From: Ryuthela nishihirai
Lineage: Eukaryota > Arthropoda > Arachnida > Araneae > Heptathelidae
DNA: 64,000 nt
Assembly: GCA_038380435.1 (NCBI GenBank)
Contig: JAWZYU010000017.1
Coordinates: forward strand, 26,532,483-26,596,482
Direction of reading: 5' to 3'
The notes beneath the pieces were generated by a model, which worked only from the letters and a program-made list of their open reading frames with translations, ran no database searches and was not told where the DNA came from. This document shows, one piece after another, positions 34,236 to 44,884 of this stretch (the stretch's first letter is position 1; each line of letters begins with the position of its first letter). Position numbers and translations under genes: made by a program.

Positions 34236-34625
34236 GTGGGTTGGGTTGTTTTACCTCTGAGCGGCACTTTTTTTGCACACCATGGGCTAAATGGCCAGGT
34301 CACATGGACCCCGAAGGCTCAGAGAAGGTTGAGGGAGGGAACCCACTGGAACGGCTGTTGGGAGACAGATGGTAGCCTCCCGTCAAGGCCATCCAGCGTG
34401 TTCTTTAACGTGCTCAGGGTATGGCTCTCCCGCACACGGGGCCACGGCTTAACGTCCCATCCGACGGACGGCAGCCTTTCCAAGCCCATCGGTGTCCCCT
34501 ACTGACCGTGGGCAGGGCGGGGAATTTTTGCGGAGATAAATCATAACGCTGACCCAGCTGGGACTCGAACCTGGGAACTACAGATTACAAGCCTGGCGCG
34601 CTACCGACTGAGCCACCCCCGCCCC
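34236..34625 (-). mobile_element. SINE-A, full length with TSD
   Basis: A young copy with a perfect 12-bp TSD, tttgtcattaga, at 34224-34235 and 34626-34637. Confidence 0.96.
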
Positions 34626-34880
34626 TTTGTCATTAGATTTATTCATCTTAAACAGAAGGGTGCAATGTACGTCCTGAGAAGCAGATTTGTCCGACATTCC
34701 GCCGACCGAACGTATATAAATTATAATATTTTCGCGTGCTTAGGAACTAGTATTCAGAGCTTAAAGAAGTTTTATGTTTATCATTACAGAGACACTTCAA
34801 GAAAACTTCTGAATTCAAAGGGTATGTTATAGACATAAGGGGTATAGTTCATTGTTCACAATAATTATATCTAGACATTT

Positions 34881-35780
34881 AGGTTGTTTTGCTTCTGGGA
34901 AGCACGTTTTTACATACAACTGCTTAAATGACCAGGTCACAAGGGCCCCCAAGAGCTAGGAGCTGGGTAGGGGATTCAGTGGACAGCTCTTAACCCTTTC
35001 ACGACTAAGGGAAACATTTTTCCCATTTTAAAATTGGTGATTGTCGTATTTAATTATAACCTTATCTGCATTTTTTATACAGAATGTCAAAATAGAACGT
35101 ATGCCGAACGCAATTACGTAAACGGGAACGTTTAGAAAACAAAAACAGAACTGTCAGGACGCATAATATATGTACTATGTGCAATGTCCATCTTTGCCTC
35201 ACTACCAAAAGAAATTGCTTCGCAGAATATCATAATTAGCACATCATTTTGTATAGTAATTTTATTTCATAATTTTGCATTATTTTAGTTAACATTTTGT
35301 TCTAATAAACCAATAAATAAAAGACATTGCATAATAAGCCTAACTATAATTTGTGTTACCTTTATAGTCCATTGGGAAAAATATTTCCCATAAAATTCCA
35401 AAAAAACTACACATTGTTATGTATTTTTCTTATGATTTTTATTTATTTTACGTCTAAACAAACTAAAATAAACAGTTACATACTAATATTTACTCTTTGA
35501 AACCTTATGGTCCTGAAAGGGTTAAGACACAAATGGACGCCTCTCGTCAAGGCTATACAACATGTTCTTTTAAGTACAGAGAATAGGCCTCTCCCATCAT
35601 ACATAGTAATTCCCATCCGAAGCATGGCAACCTTTCAAAGACCATTGATTGGTATCTCCTTTCTTAACGAGAGCAGAGTGAAGTTGGTGAAGAAAATTTA
35701 AATGCAAGAGCAGTGGAAACTCGAACCTGGAAACATCGTATTGCGAGCCTGATGCGCTACGGACTTATCAATCCCAGCCT
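34881..35780 (-). mobile_element. SINE-A, old, split by a piggyBac-type element
   Basis: The tail and nearby sequence lie at 34881-34993; the centre and head continue at 35522-35780 (ctcgtcaaggctatac to gatgcgctacgg). The two parts are collinear across the inserted element, showing clean insertion at a TTAA. Confidence 0.85.
34994..35521. mobile_element. piggyBac-type non-autonomous element (MITE)
   Basis: 528 bp flanked by TTAA on both sides (34990-34993 and 35522-35525). The left end ccctttcacgactaagg pairs with the reverse complement of the right end ccttatggtcctgaaaggg. CCCTTT termini with TTAA target duplication are the hallmark of the piggyBac superfamily. Subterminal palindromes (gggaaacatttttccc, gggaaaaatatttccc) lie near both ends. 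It has no open frame, so it would need a transposase from elsewhere. It inserted into an already old SINE-A. Confidence 0.88.
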
Positions 35781-36716
35781 CATAATAGTGTTCTGGCTTG
35801 CGTTGCCTCTATTGCTGAAAAATGGCCAGTCCGTAAAAAACTAGAACATCCCTAACCAAGTACAACCTAACCTTTAATACTGGAAAAAAATACACGATAT
35901 TTCATTTCTAAATCGATTCTGTAACAAAAAAAAAAATGCAAGAAACTATGAACTTCAGAAGATAATAGATATCTTGCTTCATACCGTTTTCGTTTTTATT
36001 ATGCTTCTAACATTGCCAACAAACCTAAACACATAACTTGAATCAACGTAGTGTGTTTATATTGCAGTCGTGGTTTCAAGGAACAGTTTCGGAAGCTACA
36101 TAAATCAAACTTTTCGGCAGTTAATCTATCATTATCTACAATATACTTTTCAGAACTTCTAATATTAATGCATTAATAATTGTGAGAGCTGTTCGTTTAT
36201 CAGGTAGCATATGGAAACGCGAACCCTAAGCCCTTTATTAGTAGCTCAAAGCGTTTCGCCTAGCAACAGCGATATCATTCGAAGAGATACGCGAATCTAT
36301 GCATTCCCTCTTGGAGCTGACGTAGGGGGTGGGGGGGGATAAACAGCCTGTAGTGTTGATACGCAATAATACCACTCATTACTATTCTGACTGCGATACA
36401 GGTCTTCCGCAAGGGACAGTTGGAATGCTCTGTTAATTACAATAATGAGCTCATGTGCCACTTTGTTCACTCAATGCTGTCCAATATCGCATCCCCTGTT
36501 ATCATGTTATCCCAGATCACACAGGATATAGATACATATATGGAACCGAAAATCTCCCTATTAAGGGACTCCTGACTTCCAGGTATTCCGAAAATCCCTC
36601 GACTTCATCTAGAATTAACAATAGGAGAAAGGTGTGCAGACTGTTTAAATAACCACGAATGGTTGTTCAAAAGGAATTATTTCTTTGATTGCAATTAACT
36701 CACTGAAACTATATTC
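35781..36716. other. Unannotated stretch
   Basis: A less A+T-rich part at 36180-36640 includes a G-run near 36335. No domain or repeat recognised. Confidence 0.35.
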
Positions 36717-36727
36717 CTGGAGAGATA

Positions 36728-37112
36728 GGGGCGGGGGGGGGGGCTCAGTCGGTAGCGCGCCAGGCTCGTAATCTGTAGTTCCCAGGTTCGAGTCCCAGCT
36801 AGGTCAGCGTTGAGATTTATCTCCTCAAAATTCCCCGCCCTGCCCACGGTAGTAGGGGACACCGATGGGCTTGGAAAGGCCGCCGTCCGTCGGATGGGAC
36901 GTTAAGCCATGGCTCCGTGTGCGGGAGAGCCATACCCTGTGCACATTAAAGAACACGCTGGATGGCCTTGACGGGAGGCTACCATCTGTCTCCCAACAGC
37001 TGTTCCAGTGGGTCCCCTCCCCCAACCTTCTCTGAGCCTTCGGGGTCCATGTGACCTGGCCATTTAGCCCATGGTGTGCAAAAAAGTGCCGCTCAGAGGT
37101 AAAACAACCCAA
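36728..37112 (+). mobile_element. SINE-A, full length with TSD
   Basis: A perfect 11-bp TSD, cctggagagat, at 36717-36727 and 37113-37123. The head has an expanded G-run in place of gcgggggtgg, which weakens the A-box side. Confidence 0.96.
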
Positions 37113-37123
37113 CCTGGAGAGAT

Positions 37124-37961
37124 TGTGGGGCGGTTCCAAATATTAGTGGTCGAGTGTGAATTAAGGGGAAGTTTATAAGAGCAATTTTTTTCAAGCAGCC
37201 CTGCTACGAACATCAGGTACGATTCACAAACATTTGTGATTCTTTGCAGAAGAAACCACTGGCATTCATGATTCAATCGGGGTTCGAACACCATCAAAAG
37301 TAAAGAGCAATCATCATCAGAGCAAATGCGAACCCATCTCAGAGTAGTTTAAACAAGAAATGTGTCTTCTGTTCACGACTAGTGAACCAGAATAGATTAA
37401 ATTCTGAGCACTTGCAGTGACTAAGCTTTTAGTGTCTCGATAATCCGTACGAGTCTGCTCAAATGAGAGAATAAACTTTTCGGTAATTAGACCCTGCTCA
37501 GAGAGCTTAATGGAACAGGCTAATCGTCCATTTATTTAACTTTCCTTGAAAACTGCGATCAGCAATAATCTAGCCTATTTACCTCCTTTCTCAAAGTAAT
37601 TGTTATAATTAAGTAAGGTTAGTTAGATGTTTACTACAGAAATAAATTATACTCACTCGTTGCTTAATGACATCCCAAAAAGCTTTCTAAATCACTTTTC
37701 CTTTGGTTTGGAACTAGCACTTCTAATATTACGACTGCAATGCTTACCACATATATAAAAGTCAACTGAAATTTTACCATTACTTATCATAATGAAGATA
37801 ATACACATAACAGCATATTCATACCAAAAATATCAACCAAAGACTATGGTGATTAAACCAGATTGTAATTTTATTCCCCAAACGATACAACAAAGCCTAT
37901 TTTGGGCAATAGCTACGGTATTAGATCATTAATCAATCTGAATAAGATTCTATTTTATGTT
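37124..37961. other. A+T-rich stretch, nothing recognised
   Basis: No element or gene identified. Confidence 0.35.
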
Positions 37962-37972
37962 ACCCACCAAAC

Positions 37973-38358
37973 AGGGGGTGGCTCAGTTGGTAGCGCGCCA
38001 GACTCGTATTCTGTAGTTCCCAGGTTCGAGTCCCAGCTGGGTTAGCGTTGAGATTTATCTCCGCAAAATTCCCCGCCCTGCCCACGGTCAGTAGGGGACA
38101 CCGATGGGCTTGGAAAGGCCGCCGTACGTCGGATGGGACGTTAAGCCGTGGCCCCGTGTGCGGGAGACCCATACCCTGTGCACGTTAAAGAACACAATGG
38201 ATGGCCTTGACGGGAGGCTACCATCTGTCTCCCAACAGCTGTTCCAGTGGGTCCCCTCCTCCAACCTTCTCTGAGCCTTCGGGGTCCTTGTTACCTGGCC
38301 ATTTAGCCCATGGTGTGCAAAAAAGTGCCGCTCAGAGGTAAAACAACCCAACCCAACA
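37973..38358 (+). mobile_element. SINE-A, full length with TSD
   Basis: An 11-bp TSD, acccaccaaac, at 37962-37972 and 38359-38369. The first few G bases of the head are lost. The tail carries extra pentamers (aacccaacccaac). Confidence 0.94.
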
Positions 38359-38369
38359 ACCCACCAAAC

Positions 38370-38529
38370 TCGTTTTTGTCCCTTTTTTCTCAATCTTTGG
38401 AAAAACGATTCTCTACCTCTATTCTCATATCTAATTTTGCATCTATTTTTTTTCACTCCCCACAGATTCTTAAAAAGTTCCATCATCAATTTCGTTTCTC
38501 TTGTTTACGATAAACCTCACAACTTCAGA
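38370..38529. other. Spacer before the LINE fragment
   Basis: An acceptor-like tract (ttttttttcactccccacag) ends at about 38464, with no matching donor and a stop soon after. Confidence 0.35.
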
Positions 38530-39150
38530 TAACTATTTTAGTATATAAAGCACTTTTTGAATCTATAATTAGGTATGGGATAACAGTTTATGGAACAGCC
38601 TATAAGACAGAATTAAATAAAATTAAAAGAATACAATTTAGTCTGCTAAAAGGATTGTGTAATACAGAAGTTAAATATTCCCTTACAACGAAAGATGATA
38701 TATTCAGTTGTTCAAAATTTTATCAATTGAAAGTTTATATGTGTTTGTTTCTGTTATCAATAACTTCTTTGATGATACCTATAAGCAAAATATTTGCCAC
38801 AATAAGTTTACTAGAAAAAGGCTATGGGTTTTTTGGAACAACCAAAATTTTATAATAATTACGGACGAAATTCCAAAGAATATCAAATTCCCTACCTATT
38901 TAACTTGCTTCCTAGAGAAATAGTTAACTTAAAAAAAATTTGTTATGTTAAAGAAAAATTATTTCAGTGGTTGATGAAAAAGTGATGTTTTTATTTGTAA
39001 ACTTTCATCATTTTGTCGGTTTTCTTTCTCATTTATTCCTTTTTTTCTCTCCTTCAGTTTTTGTACTACTGAGGCAATCTAGATCATATCTGTAAAAACA
39101 TATATGTACATTCCCGCTGATAAGCTTCGGCTTAGTGGGATTTTTTATGT
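38530..39150 (+). mobile_element. L2/CR1-like LINE, 3' end of ORF2 and 3' hairpin
   Basis: Encodes IRYGITVYGTAYKTELNKIK and the region after the reverse transcriptase in shifting frames. It ends with a hairpin, cccgctgataagc / gcttagtggg, at 39113-39139. This is a different family from the one at 29890, since the 3' ends do not match. 5'-truncated, no TSD seen. Confidence 0.78.
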
Positions 39151-39774
39151 AATATAATTATAGATAATACTAATTTCTAAAAAAAAATGCTACAAAGGTA
39201 AATTAAACTGAGAATTACTTCAAAACACAAGCTTTCGAAACAGCTAAAACATTAACTACATGGCCAGTTTTTCCTCATCTTAGTTTCCTTTTCCCCATCG
39301 CCTAGCATATTACATTAATTTCATCAACATAACTAATGAAGGAGTTCCTACGTAAATCACGCAATGATCTTGCCAAACGAACTCGCTCTTTTGGCAAAAT
39401 GTCATAAAAATCACGAGTCACACAGACTTAATGCAGGCAATGTGGCTTTTCTGTCATCAAGTGTTGCAATGCAGCAAAAACGACGCTTTCGCCACAATAT
39501 TCCAACTTTTGTTTAAACATTCAAAATTTGCGAGAATAGGCTTTTAAAAAACGTTTTAAAGTAGGAGGTATTCCACCAATGAGCGAATATTCATGATAAC
39601 AAAAGTCAGCAAAATTTAAAACGGCGATCACAAATACAAACACAAGCAGATATTACAATATAAGAAGGATAAATATTTATCAAAAATACCCTATAGCTAA
39701 TATTAGTCACTTGGATTTTTCAATATTAACGAAAAATCAATAACCTTTACTAGAATGAATGCATATGTGTGGCT
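39151..39774. other. A+T-rich stretch, nothing recognised
   Basis: No supported feature. Confidence 0.35.
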
Positions 39775-39890
39775 CTCTACAGTTGTTGACCATCTCAATG
39801 GCCTTTCGACTGCAATGCATGGCTTTAAAGCAAAGGAGACTGGGTTCGAATCCCTGATAAGGTTTGAATGTTCTCTTCTTTTATGTGCAT
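39775..39890 (+). mobile_element. tRNA-like SINE head remnant (SINE-B related)
   Basis: A B-box-like gggttcgaatccctgataag is followed by a run like the body of SINE-B (tgttctcttcttttatg). The A box is degraded. Not a functional tRNA gene. Confidence 0.5.
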
Positions 39891-39950
39891 TCAGTAATCA
39901 CTTCATTTTAACAGCTCCCTAAATTAGATATTAATAGTCGTATTCAGAGC

Positions 39951-40338
39951 TCGTTGGGTTGGGTTGTTTTTACCTCTGAGCGGCACTTTTTTGCACACCA
40001 TGGGCTAAATGGCCAGGTCACATGGATCCCGAAGGCTCAGAGAAGGTTGGGGGAGGGGACCAACTGGAACGGCTGTTGGGAGACAGATGGTAGCCTCCCG
40101 TCAAGGCCATCCAGCGTGTTCTTTAACGTGCACAGGGTATGACTCTCCCGTACACGGTCCACGGCTTAACGTCCATCCGACGGACGGCGGCCTTTCCAAG
40201 TCCATCGGTGTCCCCTACTGACCGTGGGCAGGACGGGAAATTTTGCGGAGATAAATCTCAACGCTGACCCAGCTGGGACTCGAACCTGGGAACTACAGAA
40301 TACGAGCCTGGCGCGCTACCGACTGAGCCACCCCGCCA
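39951..40338 (-). mobile_element. SINE-A, full length
   Basis: A young copy with a double-pentamer tail (gttgggttgggttg). The head ends ccaccccgccacc, where it meets the older fragment. Confidence 0.92.
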
Positions 40339-40545
40339 CCCGAGGGTTCAGAGAAAATTGGGGGAGGAACCCACTGACAACTGTTGGGAGACAGATGGTA
40401 GCTTTCCGTCAAGGCACGCCAGAGCGTTTTGCACAGGGTATGACTCTCTTCGCATGGGGCCACGGCTTAACGTCACATCGGACGGATGGCGGCCTTCGAA
40501 GTCTGTCAGTGTCTACTATTGACCGAAAGCAGGGAGGGATCTGGT
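40339..40545 (-). mobile_element. SINE-A, old centre fragment
   Basis: cgagggttcagagaaaattg to attgaccgaaagcaggg; neither tail end nor head is present. Confidence 0.82.
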
Positions 40546-41535
40546 CCCCTCTTCTCTGTGAAATACGATGCTAACAGATTCCGTCAGAACTGCCGTAGTT
40601 AATGAACTGCCTAAGAAATTATTTTCATTCCACATTTGTTTTGTATTTAAACAAACAGCTGCATCCTAATTGTTAGATGCCGAATCAATAAATGCAGATC
40701 AAACGCTTTTCTAACGACCAAAATCGATCGCACAATGGCATCTATCATCTTTTACATTATCGAAATAATTCTCAATACATTCACTTGAAACCACTTCTTT
40801 CATATTAATAACAAAGTTGCCTAGATGCTTCTTGATGGTGTTATTTTCTCTTTCCCTCATTCAGGAGGTAATAGAATTTTCGGATAGAAAGAAGAGTGGG
40901 TGAGTGAGTGAAGGAGTTACAATCACCTTAATGTTACCAGTCGACAAGCCGTTAACCAGGGTCATTAACTGGTGAAATATTAATTTGAAGCCCAGTTTCC
41001 CATGAGTCAGGCCACAATACCTAGAGGGAATACTGCCGGCTAATCTATAGGCTCGTTATCAGGGCAATATTGCCGTCTTACACGCCCTAACAACGCAATT
41101 ATCTGTTCGGGGAGGAAAGAAACAATGATCTTGTCTCCCTCAAACAAGAGCACTATACTTCTTCTCAGCGTGGAGAAGATTGGTCGAGGGGGAAAAAAAA
41201 CTAAAGACTCTTTTCAACATGCAAACGTTGAAAAGTCGTGTACCACTCCAGTACTTCTCAGCAAAGGAATTGACCTCGTTATTTCTTTATCTCATTTCTG
41301 AAATGCATTTAGATACAAAAAAATATTGATAATTTCATTTCTCTTCCAGCCAGCTATAAACAATACACATGGCCTTTCATCTAGGCATAAAATGTACGCG
41401 TTTTACGAAAATACTCTGAAAAAAAATATGTACTTGAAATTGGTTTATATCATTGTGTTAAATGCTTAAGGAGACTGATGAAATGGGATTACACTGAAGC
41501 TTATTCTAGAGTTCTTTAACATAAAATATTTTAAG
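40546..41535. other. Unannotated stretch with weak exon-like signals
   Basis: Two strong acceptor-like tracts on the plus strand (tctctttccctcattcag before 40864; tttcatttctcttccag before 41350). Otherwise nothing recognised. Confidence 0.35.
40864..40898 (+). other. Candidate 35-nt exon
   Basis: A strong acceptor is followed by GAGGTAATAG and the open codons EVIEFSDRKKS, then a donor gtgagtgag placed just before an in-frame stop. It is on the opposite strand from the candidate at 33221 and may be chance. Confidence 0.18.
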
Positions 41536-41920
41536 GTTGGGTTGTTTTACCTCTGATCGGCACTTTTTTGCACACCATGGGCTAAATGGCCAGGTCACAT
41601 GGACTCCGAAGGCTCAGAGAAGGTTGGGGGAGGGGACCCACTGGAATAGTTGTTGGGAGACAGATGGTAGCCTCCCCATCAAGGCCATCCAGCGTGTTCT
41701 TTAACGTACATAGGGTATGGCTCTCCCGCACACGGGGCCACGGCTTAACGTCCCATTCCACGGACGGCGGCCTTTCCAAGCCCATCGGTGTCCCCTACTG
41801 ACCGTGGGCAGGGCGGGGAATTTTGCGGAGATAAATCTCAACGCTGACCCAGCTGGGACTCGAACCTGGGAACTACAGATTACGAGCCTGGCGCGCTACC
41901 GACTGAGCCACCCCCGCCCC
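41536..41920 (-). mobile_element. SINE-A, full length
   Basis: Young, with few changes (tgatcggcac, ggaatagttgttggg, cattccacggacgg). No clear TSD. Confidence 0.93.
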
Positions 41921-42021
41921 GAGAAGACAGCGATTTCTAAAAGTGTAACGTGTTACAGGATTATGTATGGAAGAGGCAGAGGTTTCTATTGATGCTGCAA
42001 CTTGCTGCTAGACTAGGTATA
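41921..42021. repeat. Left member of an old direct repeat
   Basis: gattatgtatggaagaggca to ctgcaacttgctgc recurs diverged at about 42193-42250, inside the next element. Confidence 0.6.
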
Positions 42022-42443
42022 TGAGTAAAACACTGAACTTTGAAAATGCATTTGATATTTTGATTGTTAACAATCAAGATTAATGTTTTTTCATTCATTT
42101 TGATTGGGAAAACTCCTGTAACATGTTGCAACATTTTTAGGTACTTCTATACATGAATAGAGACAGAAGATCCTACAGATGCAACATGTCACCAGATTAT
42201 GTGAAGGAGAGGACAAAGGTTTCTACAGATACTGCATCACGTTACTGGCTTTGTATAGCAGAGGTCAGATGTTCCTGCAAATGCTGCCAACGTCTCATAG
42301 GCCTATTGAAGCATAAAATACATAAAAAAGAGTTGTAGCATGTTATAGGAGTTCCCCCAATCAAAATAAAACAAGAGTGAAAAACATTAAACTTGATTGT
42401 TATCAAACATCAAATGCATTTTCAAAGTTCAGTGTTTTACTAA
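42022..42443. mobile_element. Long inverted-repeat element, about 420 bp
   Basis: The arms agtaaaacactgaactttg (42024-42042) and its exact reverse complement (42423-42441) continue for about 110 bases each with small differences, separated by about 190 bases. No coding sequence. Probably a MITE or foldback element of unassigned superfamily. Confidence 0.83.
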
Positions 42444-42472
42444 TCTTTCAAACGAAAGTATCTCTAATGGTT

Positions 42473-42865
42473 GGGGGCGGGGGTGGCTCAGTCGGTAGCA
42501 CGCCAGGCTCGTAATCTGTAGTTCCCAGGTTCGAGTCAAAGCTGGGTCAGCGTTGAGATTTATCTCCGCAAAATTCCCCGCCCTAGCCCACGGTCAGTAC
42601 GGGACACCGATGGGCTTGAAAAGGCCGCCGTCCGTCGGATGGGACGTTAAGCCGTGGCCCCGTGTGCGGGAGAGCTTTACCCTGTGCACGTTAAAGAACA
42701 CGCTGGATGGCCTTGACGGGAGGCTACCATCTGTCTCCCAACAGCTGTTCCAGTGGGTCCCCTCCCCCAACCTTCTCTGAGCCTTCGGGGTCCATGTGAC
42801 CTGGCCATTTAGCCCATGATGTGCAAAAAAGTGCCACTTAGAGGTAAAACAACCCAACCCAACCC
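42473..42865 (+). mobile_element. SINE-A, full length
   Basis: A sense copy with minor changes (gtagcacgcc, tcgagtcaaagctggg). The tail has three pentamers (aacccaacccaaccc). No convincing TSD. Confidence 0.92.
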
Positions 42866-43751
42866 TTGCACTGTTACAGAAACAGGCACCAGAGGTCCAT
42901 ACAGACAAACAGCATGGAGAAAACCACTTTAAATTCACTAACATTTCAAACTTGTTTTCTATCTGAAAAACAAGAGGTAATTTTATTTTTCCTCCACCAT
43001 CAAGGCACTTTCTCCAAACTTCATTGCAGAAAGTTACGAACCAAGTCCAAAATATTACGTGCCATAAAATTTTATAAATTCTCATACCAGCTACACTGTT
43101 CCTTCGCGTCTAGCAGATGAAAAACTACAAATAGCGATATTGAACGACAAATTCCCATAGCGCAACCTCTGGAGAAATTTCCAGCTGTTCTATGCACCTT
43201 AGATATAAAATATGTAATAAAATGCTGCTGATTTCTCTAGAAATCATTCTAAAAGCAATACCCGTTTAATACATAGGTCAATGTTCCTAACTTACCCTTT
43301 TCCACGAACCGATATTGCAATGCAAGTAGAAGTCGCATTCAACTCTCGCCACACACGCGAGAGAGTCGAAATTGGACCGAATATCGATTGTTAGAAAAGG
43401 CAAGCTTTACAGGAAGTTTTATACCGTCTTTTTCTTCGTCAAATTCGGCATCAGCAATATAACCTATATCGAGTTGTTACCTGAACTTAACCACACATAT
43501 CCCGAAGGCAATGGCCTTTAGGGTTAAAACGATAAGTAATATTTAAAGCGAAAACTGTAATGTGCAGCAACACACAGGATGAAAAAAAATTGCTCTAAAG
43601 CTTCATCCGAAAATTCTCAACCTAGGGAGGGAAAGGATCGGTGAAAAACATTCCGAGATTGTAACATACCATGGTTCAATGGTCCTTCTCTAACATGAAT
43701 CAGAACTTGCACGCGCACACCATGAGTCTTCTTGAAAAAAAAGATTGAATT
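42866..43751. other. Unannotated stretch with a candidate first exon
   Basis: No repeat recognised. Contains an inverted repeat ctctcgc...gcgagag near 43345-43365 and the candidate exon described separately. Confidence 0.35.
43296..43392 (-). other. Candidate first exon with TATA box
   Basis: On the minus strand a TATAAAAC (43423-43416) is followed about 30 nt later by a possible start. An ATG at 43338 opens MRLLLALQYRFVEK, then a consensus donor (aaaagg|gtaagt) at 43295. The exon ends one base into a codon, which fits the candidate exon at 33221-33254 in phase. There is no homology evidence. Confidence 0.22.
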
Positions 43752-44056
43752 TGGGTTGGGTTGTTTCATCTCTGAGCGGCACTTTTTTGCACACCATGGG
43801 CTAAATGGCCAGGTCACATGAACCCCGAAGGCTCAGAGAAGGTTGGGGGAGGGGACCCACTGGAACAGCTGTTGGGAGACAGATGGTAGCCTCCCGTTAA
43901 GGCCATCCAGCGTGTTCTTTAACGTGCACAGGGTATGGCTCTCCCGCACACTGAGCCACGGCTTAACGTCCCATGTGACGGACGGCAACTTTTCCAAAAC
44001 CCATCTATGTCCCCTACTGGCCGAGGGGCAAGGCGGGAAGTTTTGAGGAAATAAAT
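43752..44056 (-). mobile_element. SINE-A, head missing
   Basis: Young-like from the tail to about 43950, then diverged (cttttccaaaacccatc). It ends at gaggaaataaat, before the head. No TSD found. Confidence 0.88.
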
Positions 44057-44376
44057 AAAAAATTCTCGGAAAGTCACGATACCCTTAATTATTGTGTCGC
44101 AAAACTGCTTAGATTTAAAATTTCAACTCCAATAAACTGAACTCTTAGGGCGCTAGTGCCTCATGTACACAGACAGACGTCACTGCGCAAACAAACGTTT
44201 CCAGTTCAAAAAAATTTAAATGCACTGTTAATCAAATACTTTGTTTTTTCGTGATCACAATATTTCAATCCTATTTTACGAAATAGTCTTGTACTTTTAA
44301 ATTCAAACCTTACACTGCTAAACTCCTCTTGCCCTGCGGCGTTTCGTCTGTGCTCGAAAGCATCTCTAAACCTTAC
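44057..44376. other. A+T-rich stretch, nothing recognised
   Basis: No supported feature. Confidence 0.35.
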
Positions 44377-44387
44377 TAATCACAAGG

Positions 44388-44873
44388 GTTGGGTTGTTTT
44401 ACCTCTGAGCGGCACTTTTTTGCACACCATGGGCTAAATGGCCAGGTCACATGGACCCCAAAGGCTCAGAGAAGGTTGGGGGAGGGGTTGGGTTGTTTTA
44501 CCTCTGAGCGGCACTTTTTTGCACACCATGGGCTAAATGGCCAGGTCACATGGACCCCGAAGGCTCAGAGAAGGTTGGGGGAGGGGACCCACTGGAACGG
44601 CTGTTGGGAGACAGATGGTAGCCTCCCGTCAAGGCCATCCAGTGTGTTCTTTAACGTGCACAGGGTATGGTTCTCCCGCACACGGGGCCACGGTTTAACG
44701 TCCCATCCGACGGACGGCGGCCTTTCCTAGCCCATCGGTGTCCCCTACTGACCGTGGGCAGGGCGGGGAATTTTTGCGGAGATAAATCTCAACGCTGACC
44801 CAGCTGGGACTCGAACCTGGGAACTACAGATTACGAGCCAGACGCGCTACCGACTGAGCCACCCCCGCCCCAA
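44388..44873 (-). mobile_element. SINE-A tail-duplicated dimer, full length, with TSD
   Basis: In sense order it is a complete SINE (44873 back to about 44488) followed by an extra copy of its last 100 bases (to 44388). An 11-bp TSD, taatcacaagg, lies at 44377-44387 and 44874-44884 and encloses both parts. The junction gggggaggggttgggttg is identical to that of the dimer at 6500-6919. Confidence 0.95.
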
Positions 44874-44884
44874 TAATCACAAGG

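Noticed and set aside
38430..38510. Exon after the tract ending ccccacag
   Set aside because: No donor follows, and all frames stop shortly afterwards.
40864..40898. Plus-strand exon as evidence for a gene
   Set aside because: The splice signals are good, but it is isolated, lies on the strand opposite the other candidates, and is within chance expectation.
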